From JAWWPG01 sp037719575 (GTDB lineage Bacteria; Actinomycetota; Actinomycetes; Propionibacteriales; Nocardioidaceae): DNA of 56,853 bases. Shown piece after piece: positions 46,214-54,501 of the stretch. Position 1 is the first letter of the stretch; each line of letters starts with the position of its first letter. Under the pieces are notes generated by a model. The model worked only from the letters and a program-made list of their open reading frames with translations. It made no database searches and was not told the origin of the DNA. A program made the position numbers and the translations under genes. Location: contig JBBJMF010000005.1 in NCBI GenBank assembly GCA_037719575.1, positions 1 through 56,853 on the forward strand. The letters are read 5' to 3'.

Positions 46214-47389
46214 TTATTCGTAGACGAGCTTCTGGGGGCCTGGGTAGACGTAGGAGAGGGCGTCGCGCAGGCGGTCGCGCCAGTTCTCCCAGCTGTGGCC
46301 GTCACGTGCCTCGTCGAAGCGGACCGCGACTCCGACACCTTCGAGGGTCAAGACCATGGCCCGGTTGGGGATGATCAACGGCTCGTAGACACCGCAGCTG
46401 ACATACGCCCGATCGGCCACCCGGCGGGGGCGGGCGCGGAACCGGTTGACGAACTTCACCACGGGGTCGAAGGCCGGCCCGCCGCCATGGTCGGTGGCGA
46501 TGTCGGTGAAGACGAACGATCCCGACATCAGGGCGAGCGATCCGTAGGTGTCCGGAGAGCGGTTTGCGGCCGACAGGGAGGCGATCGCCCCGAAGCTCGA
46601 CCCGAGCAGGCAGCGTCCCGCAGGTTGCCCGATCAGCGGCAGCTCGGCCTCGAGATGCGGGACGAGCTCGTCTGTCAGGTAGCGCGAGTGCGCCGTCGAG
46701 TTCGCGTACTCCTTCAACCGGTCGCCTGGATGCAGAAACGCCACCACCGTCTCGGCGACGTCGAGACGGTGGATGAGGTTGTCGAGGACCGTCTTCATGC
46801 CAGCGAACTGAAGGAAGTCGGGACCGTCATGCACGACCAGGAGCGGGTACTTCGCCGTCCGGCGAAAGCGCGCCGGCAGGTAGACGCTCACCGGGCAGTC
46901 ACGGCGCAGCGCCTTGCTGGAGATCACCAGGTCGGTGAGCTCGCCGGGTCGTGCATCCGGGTCGGGGAGGGTCCATTCGGGTGTCTCGTAGCCGTAGGCG
47001 AAGCACACCGACGACCGGCCGATCGGGCTGTTGGACAGCTGCGGGTTGAGCGGGTCGTTGAAGCGGTCGTAGTGGTTGCCGTGCCTGACCTCGATCTGGT
47101 ACTCGACCCGCGACCCCTCGGGCAGCTCGAGCACGAGATACCAGAGGTCGGTGCCGCGCAGCCGCTTGAGCGCGATCCGGTTCGGCAGCTCGACGATGCG
47201 GTGGACCAGCCAGACCTCGTCCGCCTCGCCCCGGAAGAGGAACGTGCAGCGCGGACCCTCCACGATCGGAATGGTGTGCTGGTCGATGAAGCGGGTCACC
47301 TCCGCCTCGCCGAGGGGCATCCGCTCCCTGAGCACGTTGATCGCCAGCCGGTCCTTCGCTCGCGCGACTGCCGTCGCCGTGGTGGTCAC
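46214..47389 (-). CDS. Enterochelin-esterase-like alpha/beta hydrolase
   Basis: Hydrolase of 391 residues. An N-terminal early-set beta domain of the Fes type (TFLFRGEADEVWLVHRIVEL, LPEGSRVEYQIEVRHGN) precedes an esterase D-type catalytic domain (YPLLVVHDGPDFL). The nucleophile is in CLLGSSFGAIASLSA and the catalytic histidine is probably in DGHSWENWRDRL. No signal peptide is seen, so it is likely cytoplasmic. The start overlaps the upstream S51-like gene by 4 bp (ATGA), making it the last gene of a three-gene minus-strand unit with an ATP-grasp ligase. A role in cleaving or trimming that ligase's product is inference. Confidence 0.85.
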   Translation of the reverse strand: MTTTATAVARAKDRLAINVLRERMPLGEAEVTRFIDQHTIPIVEGPRCTFLFRGEADEVWLVHRIVELPNRIALKRLRGTDLWYLVLELPEGSRVEYQIEVRHGNHYDRFNDPLNPQLSNSPIGRSSVCFAYGYETPEWTLPDPDARPGELTDLVISSKALRRDCPVSVYLPARFRRTAKYPLLVVHDGPDFLQFAGMKTVLDNLIHRLDVAETVVAFLHPGDRLKEYANSTAHSRYLTDELVPHLEAELPLIGQPAGRCLLGSSFGAIASLSAANRSPDTYGSLALMSGSFVFTDIATDHGGGPAFDPVVKFVNRFRARPRRVADRAYVSCGVYEPLIIPNRAMVLTLEGVGVAVRFDEARDGHSWENWRDRLRDALSYVYPGPQKLVYE

Positions 47390-48351
47390 GCGCCGTCCCG
47401 GGTCACGATGAGCCCGTCGTCGCTCACGACACGTGCACCGGTCGGCAGGCTCCCATCAGACTCGAGGTCGAGTCTTGTCCCGTCGTCGAGTACGACGCAC
47501 GTCGCGGGGGAGAACCGCTGGGCGATCACCGACATCCGCAGCGGGTCGTCGACGCGGAGCCTTCGACGAGCGTGCGGCAGCAGGACGAGGTCACGAATGA
47601 CCCCGAGGCCCTCGTCGTAGATCTCCGCGGGTGAGCGACCTTGTGGCGTGCGGTCGTGGAACAGCACGACCTTCTCTGTCAGCGCCATCGCACCGGCCGA
47701 CCAGGCGATGATGATGTCGGGGATGGACGCTTGGACATCGAACAGCCGCAGCGCCCTCAGCAGCACCCCCACGTGCCCGCCGGCGACGATCAGGGCACCC
47801 GCTTGCTCGAGGGCGTGCCGCACGGCCGCCCGGTGCTCGGCGATCTTCGACCGTCCACTCGGGTGGTAGGCACCGACGAACTCCTCGCGGGCGGCGCGTA
47901 CCCGGGCGGCGTGCCTGTCGTCGATCAGCCGTACGACGGCGCGGGCGTCGGTGAGCGCGGCCTCGATCGCACTCCGTCGGTCGGCCTTGCGCTTGGTCAG
48001 CAGGTCGATCGACGCGATCGCGGACTCGAGCTGTACCAGGTACAGCAGGCGGAGCTCCTCGAGGAAGGTCCGGTGCTCGAGCTCGGCCTCCGCGAACTCG
48101 GGGTCCTGCTCCTGGACGTCGAGCCAGCGACCGTAGAGGTTCAGGTTCACGGTGCGTCCGCCCAGCAACGAAGCGAGCTCGGCGTCGTCCGGCTCACGCT
48201 CCTGCCACCCGGCGGTCACGGTCGCGAGCGGGATCCCGGGATCGAGGCCCTGCATCACCAGGTCCACCGTAGGTCGGCGCTGCGGACCGAGCAGCGTCAC
48301 GCGCACGGGGCGCCCAGACTGGAGTTCGTCGGCGGCTGGCTCACCGGGCAT
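47386..48351 (-). CDS. S51/cyanophycinase-like (type 1 glutamine amidotransferase fold) protein
   Basis: Protein of 321 residues. The central region has ALIVAGGHVGVLLRALRLF and IIIAWSAGAMALTEKVVLFH, matching the nucleophilic serine elbow of peptidase family S51 (peptidase E, cyanophycinase). The first 150 residues, with a helical coiled segment (LRLLYLVQLESAIASIDLLT), are unusual for S51 enzymes. Downstream HARRRLRVDDPLRM may supply a histidine. Likely a peptidase, amidase or transferase acting on the ATP-grasp product; not proven. It overlaps both neighbours, so it is one operon with them. Confidence 0.7.
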   Translation of the reverse strand: MPGEPAADELQSGRPVRVTLLGPQRRPTVDLVMQGLDPGIPLATVTAGWQEREPDDAELASLLGGRTVNLNLYGRWLDVQEQDPEFAEAELEHRTFLEELRLLYLVQLESAIASIDLLTKRKADRRSAIEAALTDARAVVRLIDDRHAARVRAAREEFVGAYHPSGRSKIAEHRAAVRHALEQAGALIVAGGHVGVLLRALRLFDVQASIPDIIIAWSAGAMALTEKVVLFHDRTPQGRSPAEIYDEGLGVIRDLVLLPHARRRLRVDDPLRMSVIAQRFSPATCVVLDDGTRLDLESDGSLPTGARVVSDDGLIVTRDGA

Positions 48352-49555
48352 GGACCCGCACGGTACGGCCGACTTCGTCCAGCAGGCCGCAAAGGACGTC
48401 GTAGTCGGGGTGCCGCATCCGGACGTAGACGTTCGCCAGGTAGCCCGCAGCCACCGGCTGGGTCGGCGTACCCGGATCCGGGAGGTGCGCGTCGATCACC
48501 CACTCGTGGTGGCGGGCCACCTCCTCGACGCCGGAGTACCCGCTGATCTGGCCGTCGCGATCCGGGCGTAGCGCGACGATGCCGCTGGCGAACCGCCGGG
48601 AAGGCTGCGCGCTCACGCTGCCGTGCACGATCGCGTTCGCCCACTCCTTGTACACGTCGATGTCGTTACCCGCGGAGTACAGGTCCCACGCCCCGACACC
48701 CGGAGGCCGGCAGCCGATCTCGGAGAAGTGCAGGCCCTTCGGACCGGAGAACCACTCCATGTGGGTGGCGCTGGTGCCGATGCCCAGCGCCTCGTTGACC
48801 CGGTGCCCCATCTCGCGCAGCTGCTGGTACTCACCCACCGAGTCGACCCGGTTGGTCGAGACGAACTGAGGCGAGATCCAGCGGGCACGCATGGCGTCCA
48901 AGACGTTGGGGTAGTAGTGCGAGACGAAGTCCAGAGCCGGCCGACCGTCGATCGAGAGCGTGTCGTAGAACCCCTCGTGACCCTCCACGAACTCCTCGAC
49001 CGCGATCGACGCCGCGTCACCGAAGGACCTGAGGGCATCGTCCAGCTCGCCGGGGGTGTCGACCCGCGTCGTGTCCTGGGCGCCGGCACCGCTCCTCGGC
49101 TTGAGGATCAGCGGGTAGCCCACCGCGTCCGCGAACGAGTAGACCTCGGCGGTGGTGTCGGCCGCCGTGGAGGCCGCGGTCGGCACCCCTACTGCCCGCA
49201 ACGCGTCTTTCATCGACGGCTTGTCCCGGCACAGCCAGGCGGTCCGGACCGACGTACCCGGGATCCGGCAGTTCTCCCGTACCTGCGCGGTCGCCAGGGT
49301 GTGCGCCTCGATCGAGGTCTCCAGCCGGTCGACCCACACCTTGCCCTGGATCCACCGGACCGCGTCGGTCATGATCTCGACGTCGATGACTGTCGGGACC
49401 TGGTGGTAGTGCGACATCCAGCCCTTGAGCTGGTCGTCGAGAGCGTGCTCCGGGTACTCGCCAACGCCGATGACTGTGGCTCCCGCCTCGGCAAGGGCAC
49501 GCACGAACTCGCGTTGGTTGGGCGGGAAGAACGGCTCTACGAATACGACGTTCAC
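48341..49555 (-). CDS. ATP-grasp ligase A
   Basis: ATP-dependent carboxylate-amine/thiol ligase-type enzyme of about 404 residues. An N-terminal Rossmann-like domain (VNVVFVEPFFPPNQREFVRA) precedes the ATP-grasp fold: lysine in GYPLILKPRSGAGAQDTT, EEFVEGHEGFYDTL, ATHMEWFSGPKG and the metal-binding FSEIGCRPPG. It is clearly paralogous to ligases B and C beside it. GTG 49555 is preferred because a TACAGT at 49568-49563 would make that start leaderless and the product then begins like C; GTG 49564 is the alternative. Substrates unknown. Confidence 0.88.
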   Translation of the reverse strand: MNVVFVEPFFPPNQREFVRALAEAGATVIGVGEYPEHALDDQLKGWMSHYHQVPTVIDVEIMTDAVRWIQGKVWVDRLETSIEAHTLATAQVRENCRIPGTSVRTAWLCRDKPSMKDALRAVGVPTAASTAADTTAEVYSFADAVGYPLILKPRSGAGAQDTTRVDTPGELDDALRSFGDAASIAVEEFVEGHEGFYDTLSIDGRPALDFVSHYYPNVLDAMRARWISPQFVSTNRVDSVGEYQQLREMGHRVNEALGIGTSATHMEWFSGPKGLHFSEIGCRPPGVGAWDLYSAGNDIDVYKEWANAIVHGSVSAQPSRRFASGIVALRPDRDGQISGYSGVEEVARHHEWVIDAHLPDPGTPTQPVAAGYLANVYVRMRHPDYDVLCGLLDEVGRTVRVHAR

Positions 49556-49562
49556 CCGCGGC

Positions 49563-49627
49563 ACTGTAGTCCTGGCGGGATGCGGCGGCCGAGCCGGGAT
49601 GTGGCGCGCAGCGAGGCAGCGTACCCT
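49563..49627. promoter_or_regulatory. Divergent promoter region of the ATP-grasp cluster
   Basis: Between the two ligase genes there are only about 71-80 bp. A minus-strand -10 TACAGT (49568-49563) and a plus-strand -10 TACCCT (49622-49627) each lie 8-9 bp from a start codon (GTG 49555 and ATG 49636). This suggests leaderless transcripts in both directions. No clear -35 elements or operators are seen. Confidence 0.45.
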
Positions 49628-49635
49628 CCAATTTC

Positions 49636-50865
49636 ATGGTCGTCGCCGCCTTCGTCGCGCCGTTCCTGCTCGAAGCAACGACCCGGTTCGTCGCCTCGGC
49701 CGCACAGCTGCCCGGTGTCCGACTCGGTCTCGTCACCACCGAACCAGCGTCTCGGCTGTCCCCGCACCTGCGCGAGCACCTCGCCGCCCACTGGCAGGTC
49801 GACGACGCGCTTGACCCGAGGCAGATCGCCGAGGCGGTGCAGGGACTCGGCGCCCAGCTCGGCCGGGTGGAGCGCCTGGTCGGCGCCCTGGAGCAGCTCC
49901 AAGTGCCGCTCGCCGAGGTTCGGGGGGCGCTCGACATCGACGGCATGGACACGCAGACCGCAAACAACGTTCGCGACAAGGCGCGGATGAAGAGCGTGTT
50001 GCGAGCGGCGGGCATTCCCTGCGCCCGCCACCAGCTCGTCGCGCGGACGGAGGAGGCGCTCTCGTTCGCGGAGGAGGTGGGGTTCCCGCTGGTGGCCAAG
50101 CCTCCTGCGGGGGCGGGCGCGCAAGCGACGTACCGGCTCGACGGTCCGGACGCTCTGCACAGCTGGTTGGACGCCGCCCGGGCCAACCCGCACGAGACAT
50201 GGCTCCTCGAGGAGTTCCTGGTCGGGAGGGAGCACACGTTCGACAGCGTCACGCTGGGCGGACAGACCGGCTGGTCATCGATCTCGGACTATGAGCCGCC
50301 ACCGCTCGACGTGCTGCGCAACCCCTGGGTGCAGTGGACCGTGCTCCTGCCGAGGCAGATCGACGGGCCGGAGTACGACGACATCGGGCGGATTGGCCCG
50401 GCTGCCCTGCGAGCCCTCGGGGTCCGGCACGCCTTCACGCACATGGAGTGGTTCGAGCGCCCTGACGGGTCGGTCGCTGTGTCCGAGGTCGGCGCGAGAC
50501 CGCCCGGTGCCCAGCTCGCCTCGATGATCGGCTACGCCCACGACGTCGACTTCCACAGCGTCTGGGCCGAGCTGGTGATCCTCGGCAGCTTCTCTGCGCC
50601 GCAGCGGCAGTACGCGACCGGGACGGCGTACCTGAGAGGACAGGGCAGGGGCCGGGTCCGGGCCGTGCACGGAGTCGACGACATGCAGCGCGAGATCGGG
50701 CACCTGGTCGTCGAGGCCAAGCTGCCACAGACCGGTCAAGCCGCGTCGTCGAGCTATGAGGGGGAAGGATACGTGACGGTCCGCCACCACGAGACGGCCG
50801 TGGTCCGAGATGCCCTGAGGCGCATCGTCAGCGGTCTTCGCGTCGAGCTGGTCGAAGCGCAGTGA
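49636..50865 (+). CDS. ATP-grasp ligase B
   Basis: ATP-grasp enzyme of 409 residues. The N-terminal preatp-grasp domain (VVAAFVAPFLLEATTRFVAS) is shortened and lacks the nucleotide-like motif of A and C. The ATP-grasp core shows NNVRDKARMKSVLRAAGIPC, GFPLVAKPPAGAGAQATY, LLEEFLVGREHTFDSVT, FTHMEWFERPDG and VSEVGARPPGAQLA. It shares the THMEW and E-x-G-x-R-P-P-G signatures with its two neighbours. It overlaps ligase C by 4 bp, so B and C are coupled. It may form a different bond from A and C; substrates are unknown. Confidence 0.88.
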   Translation: MVVAAFVAPFLLEATTRFVASAAQLPGVRLGLVTTEPASRLSPHLREHLAAHWQVDDALDPRQIAEAVQGLGAQLGRVERLVGALEQLQVPLAEVRGALDIDGMDTQTANNVRDKARMKSVLRAAGIPCARHQLVARTEEALSFAEEVGFPLVAKPPAGAGAQATYRLDGPDALHSWLDAARANPHETWLLEEFLVGREHTFDSVTLGGQTGWSSISDYEPPPLDVLRNPWVQWTVLLPRQIDGPEYDDIGRIGPAALRALGVRHAFTHMEWFERPDGSVAVSEVGARPPGAQLASMIGYAHDVDFHSVWAELVILGSFSAPQRQYATGTAYLRGQGRGRVRAVHGVDDMQREIGHLVVEAKLPQTGQAASSSYEGEGYVTVRHHETAVVRDALRRIVSGLRVELVEAQ

Positions 50866-52076
50866 ACATCGTGATGCTTTCTCCGGGCTTCCCGCTGGAG
50901 ATGGCCCACTTCACCCGGTCGCTGGCGGCGGTGGGAGCGTCCGTGGTCGGGGTCGGCGACCAACCGCCGCATGCCCTGCCGCGGGAGGCGTGGGAGGCGC
51001 TCGCACACTACGAGCACGTCTCGCTGGCCGACGAGCACGCGGTGCTCACGGCTCTCCAGGGCCTGTCGCGGCACGTGCGGATCGACCGGGTGGAGTGCCT
51101 CTGGGAGCCGTACATGATGCTCGCGGCGCACATCCGCGAAGCCTTCGGGCTCCCGGGTATGACCGCGGAGCAGACCCTGCCGTTCCGTGACAAGGAGCGG
51201 ATGAAGCGGGTGCTCGACGCGGCGGGAATCCGCACCCCACGCCATGCCAGCACCGCGACCGTCGCCGGTGCCTGGGAGGCTGCGGAGCGGATCGGCTACC
51301 CGCTCATCGTGAAGCCCATTGCCGGGGCCGGCTCTGCGGACACCTACCGCGTCGACGCGGCCGACGAGCTCGCTGCCGTGCTCACGATGGTCAGTCACGT
51401 GGCGGAGATCAGCGTCGAGGAGTTCGTCGAGGCGGAGGAGTTCACGCACGACACGGTGTGCGCGGGCGGCGAGATGCTTGTCGAGAACGTGTGCTGGTAC
51501 CGGCCTCGGCCGCTGCAAGCGCGTAGCCACGAGTGGATCAGCCCGATGACGGTGGCGCTCCGCGACCTGGAGGAGGAGGGGTTGCGGGCCGGCCGCACCA
51601 TGGGCCGCGAGGTGCTGGCCGCGCTCGGCTTCCAGGCGGGGTTCACCCACATGGAGTGGTACCGCAAGGCCGACGGGGAGGTGGTGTTCGGTGAGATCGG
51701 GGCGCGGCCACCGGGCGGGCGCACCGTCGACGTGATGAACTACACCACCGACGCGGATCTCTTCCTGACCTGGGCGCAGGCGGTCGTGCACGGGCACATT
51801 CCGCACCCGCTCGAGCGGCGTTACAACACCGCGAGCATCTTCAAGCGCGCCGAGGGGTCCGGCCGGATCGTGCGCATCGACGGTCTCGAGAGGCTCCTGG
51901 CGGAGTACGGCGACGCGGTCGCCACGATCGACCTGCTGCCGGTCGGTTCACCGCGCCGGGACTGGCGGGCGACTCTCATCTCCGACGGCATGGTCATCGT
52001 TCGCCACCCGGAGCTCGCCCCCTTGATCGAGCTGGCGGACCGCTTCGTTAGCGAGCTGCGGTTGTACGCGAGATGA
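50862..52076 (+). CDS. ATP-grasp ligase C
   Basis: ATP-grasp enzyme of 404 residues, closest in layout to ligase A. The N-terminal domain is MNIVMLSPGFPLEMAHFTRS. The core has FRDKERMKRVLDAAGIRTPR, GYPLIVKPIAGAGSADTY, VEEFVEAEEFTHDTVC, FTHMEWYRKADG and FGEIGARPPGGRTVDVMNY. The GTG start overlaps ligase B's stop as GTGA. It is followed after 72 bp by a methyltransferase. The three ligases could add successive building blocks or activate one acid for different acceptors; this is inference. Confidence 0.88.
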   Translation: MNIVMLSPGFPLEMAHFTRSLAAVGASVVGVGDQPPHALPREAWEALAHYEHVSLADEHAVLTALQGLSRHVRIDRVECLWEPYMMLAAHIREAFGLPGMTAEQTLPFRDKERMKRVLDAAGIRTPRHASTATVAGAWEAAERIGYPLIVKPIAGAGSADTYRVDAADELAAVLTMVSHVAEISVEEFVEAEEFTHDTVCAGGEMLVENVCWYRPRPLQARSHEWISPMTVALRDLEEEGLRAGRTMGREVLAALGFQAGFTHMEWYRKADGEVVFGEIGARPPGGRTVDVMNYTTDADLFLTWAQAVVHGHIPHPLERRYNTASIFKRAEGSGRIVRIDGLERLLAEYGDAVATIDLLPVGSPRRDWRATLISDGMVIVRHPELAPLIELADRFVSELRLYAR

Positions 52077-52148
52077 CCGAGGCCGGGCCTGCGTCCGGAC
52101 TCTCTGGCCGAGGTGCAGCTGCTCCTCCGACTGGGGGAGAATCGCTGA

Positions 52149-53162
52149 ATGGACCCCGCTCAGCAACTCCGTCAGCTGGTCAGCGGCTACCAGGTGTCGC
52201 AGGCTCTGCACGTCGCGGCACGGCTCGGTCTGTCGGACCTGCTGGCCTCGGCTCCGCGCACTGTCACAGACCTCGCGCGCGCCACGTCGACGCACGAGCC
52301 GACCCTGGGCCGGCTGCTGCGAGCACTCATGAGCATCGACGTATATGAGTTGGATGCCGAGGGGATGATCGTCAACACCGAGCTGAGTGAGCTGCTGAGA
52401 TCGGACGTCCCCGGGTCCGTCCAGGGGTGGGCAGCCTTTTTTGGCCGCTCGCATCACTGGCAGTCGTGGGGCGGCCTGTACGACAGCGTGCTGACCGGCG
52501 AGAACGCGTTCACCGCAGTGCACGGTACGTCGGTATGGGAGTACCGCCGGCAACGTCCCGAGGAGCAAGGGGCCTTCGACCGGGCGATGACCAGCAGGAC
52601 GGGGGCCGTCACGGATTCCGTGGTCGACGCCTACGACTTCGGGCGGTTCGGCACGGTCGCCGACATCGGTGGGGGCGCCGGCGCGCTTCTTGCCGCGATC
52701 CTCGAGCGCTACCCACGGGTCCACGGTGTCCTGTTCGACCAGCCAGACGTCGTGGCTGATGCAGGCCCGCTCTTCGAGCGGGCGGGGGTCGAGAGCCGCT
52801 ACGAGAAGGCGGACGGCAGCTTCTTCGAGTCCGTGCCTGCGGGGGCAGACGCCTATCTGCTGAAGGCGGTCATCCACGACTGGTCGGATGCGGACTCCGT
52901 CACCATCTTGCGCGCGTGCCGTCGAGCCGTGCCCGCGCATGGCACCGTGCTGCTGGTCGAGCAGCTGCTGGGGCAGGGCCCGGAGCCGGTGCGCACTGCG
53001 TTCTCCGACCTGAACATGCTGGTGGGACCGGGCGGCCAGGAGCGCACGGTGGATGAGTACCGGGACCTGCTCGAAGCTGCCGGCTTCGTCCTGACGGAAG
53101 TAACCGAGACAGGCACCCCGGTCTTCGTCATCGCGGCGACCCCGACTGAGACCGGTGGCTAG
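52149..53162 (+). CDS. SAM-dependent O-methyltransferase (plant-COMT/acetylserotonin type)
   Basis: Methyltransferase of 337 residues. An N-terminal winged-helix dimerisation domain (ALHVAARLGLSDLLASAPRT, TLGRLLRALMSIDVYELDAE) is followed by the Methyltransf_2 fold: SAM motif VADIGGGAGALLAAILERYP and active-site region LLKAVIHDWSDADSVTIL, where His-Asp-Trp is the usual catalytic signature. Such enzymes commonly tailor secondary metabolites. Its stop overlaps the convergent esterase by 4 bp, and it lies 72 bp after ligase C, so it likely belongs to the cluster. Confidence 0.9.
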   Translation: MDPAQQLRQLVSGYQVSQALHVAARLGLSDLLASAPRTVTDLARATSTHEPTLGRLLRALMSIDVYELDAEGMIVNTELSELLRSDVPGSVQGWAAFFGRSHHWQSWGGLYDSVLTGENAFTAVHGTSVWEYRRQRPEEQGAFDRAMTSRTGAVTDSVVDAYDFGRFGTVADIGGGAGALLAAILERYPRVHGVLFDQPDVVADAGPLFERAGVESRYEKADGSFFESVPAGADAYLLKAVIHDWSDADSVTILRACRRAVPAHGTVLLVEQLLGQGPEPVRTAFSDLNMLVGPGGQERTVDEYRDLLEAAGFVLTEVTETGTPVFVIAATPTETGG

Positions 53163-53884
53163 CAGACCTCGTCGAGGTATTTCGGGAGCATCTCGCGCCA
53201 GGTCGCCCAGTCGTGCTCGAAGTCAGGACCCCACGAGTCCACCCGGTTCGGTATCCCTTTGCGGCCGAGTACTTCCGCTGCCTGCCAGGACTCGCCGATG
53301 TTCTCCCAGGCGCCCTCGCCGGAGGCGAGGATCGCCAACCGGCTGCGGAGTGCCTCCAGCTGAGGACCGTCGAGCTCGGGAAGGAAGTGCACGGGCGACG
53401 AGAGGTAGAGGTGGTCGCTGAACTCGCCCTCGAAGAAGCGCTGCACCTGGTAGGTGCCGCTCATGCAGATCGCCGTACCGAACGCCTCGGGGTAGCGACA
53501 CATCACCGCGAGCGAGTTGAAAGCCCCGATCGAGGCGCCGGTGGCGACGATCGGCGGGAGGTGGCCGCCGAGGTCGGCCCGGATCGCCGGCACCACCTCG
53601 CTGGCGACGCACTCGTGGAACTGGTTGAGCAGCCACATCCGGTAGCCGGGAGAACCCGTCGACGTCACCATTGCCTGCCCCGCGACGCTGTCGCAGGAGT
53701 AGAGCTTGATCCTGCCTGCCTCGATGAGCTCGCTGCAAGCCCCGATGAGATGGTTGCGCTCCACCTCCTCGGCATCCCCGCCGGCGGTGGGAAACATCAG
53801 GACGGGGGTGCCGTAGTGGCCCCACCGCGCCAAGGTGATGGGCTGTTGCAGACGTTCGGAGAACCACCGGGCGGTGACTTTCAT
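53159..53884 (-). CDS. Esterase D-type alpha/beta hydrolase
   Basis: Hydrolase of 241 residues from the esterase (PF00756) family. The start ATG 53884 gives a product beginning MKVTARWFSERLQQP. It has GHYGTPVLMFPTAGGDAEEV, the nucleophile in IVATGASIGAFNSLAVM and a probable catalytic histidine in DFEHDWATWREML. It lacks the N-terminal Fes-type domain of the other esterase of the cluster. It converges with the methyltransferase gene. Substrate unknown. Confidence 0.85.
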   Translation of the reverse strand: MKVTARWFSERLQQPITLARWGHYGTPVLMFPTAGGDAEEVERNHLIGACSELIEAGRIKLYSCDSVAGQAMVTSTGSPGYRMWLLNQFHECVASEVVPAIRADLGGHLPPIVATGASIGAFNSLAVMCRYPEAFGTAICMSGTYQVQRFFEGEFSDHLYLSSPVHFLPELDGPQLEALRSRLAILASGEGAWENIGESWQAAEVLGRKGIPNRVDSWGPDFEHDWATWREMLPKYLDEVC

Positions 53885-53942
53885 GGTGACGCCTTCCGAT
53901 TGGGACGCAGCTGCGTTGCGGCAGCCCCTGAAGCCCCGGAAA

Positions 53943-54364
53943 CGTACCAGATCGGGGCGCTCCCGCGCGGCGGCGAGCGTCGGGGAGTAGGACATGCAGC
54001 TGGACGTAGCCGTAGTCGTTGATTCCTTGGCGGGTCCAGGCCAGCCGTATCGTGGGAGCCACCCCGACGACGCGCGGCTCGGGTAGACCGGCGTCCCCTC
54101 GCCGGGGAAGCAGCAGCCGGAGTCGATGTAGTTGGTGTTGCGCCAGGGACTGTGCTGCCAGTAGTCGACCGTCCAGGAGAGCACGCCGGTCACATCGGGG
54201 CGTTGAAGAAGCCGGGCAAGATCCGGTAATTCGCGCCTGGGAAGTCGATCTCCCAGCTGGGTGTCCGGTTGCCCTTGCACGGGGGCCTGGTACGACCAGA
54301 GCCGACCGCCGCGGTCCAGCACCTCGCGCTCGCGGTAGCGCACCAGGCGCGAGGCGGCGATCAT
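53943..54364 (-). pseudogene. DUF4091-type glycoside-hydrolase C-terminal remnant
   Basis: Pieces in different frames reconstruct the end of a DUF4091 protein: REREVLDRGGRLWSYQAPVQ, a shift to SWEIDFPGANYRILPGFF, back to VTGVLSWTVDYWQHSPWRNT and CCFPGEGTPVYP, then a shift to RVVGVAPTIRLAWTRQGIND. The N-terminal catalytic part is absent. At least three frame changes show it is dead. The rest of the 53885-54501 gap has no other gene. Confidence 0.7.
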
Positions 54365-54501
54365 GGCGCTGTCTGCCGGAGCAACAAGGCAGCCGGATGG
54401 GGAAAGTGATGTTGTTCACACGAGTGGACTCTTGACATCCGTCGGGCGGAGTGCCTCGAATCACGCGTGTCAGTCACCTCCATCGGAAAAAGGAACACAT
54501 C

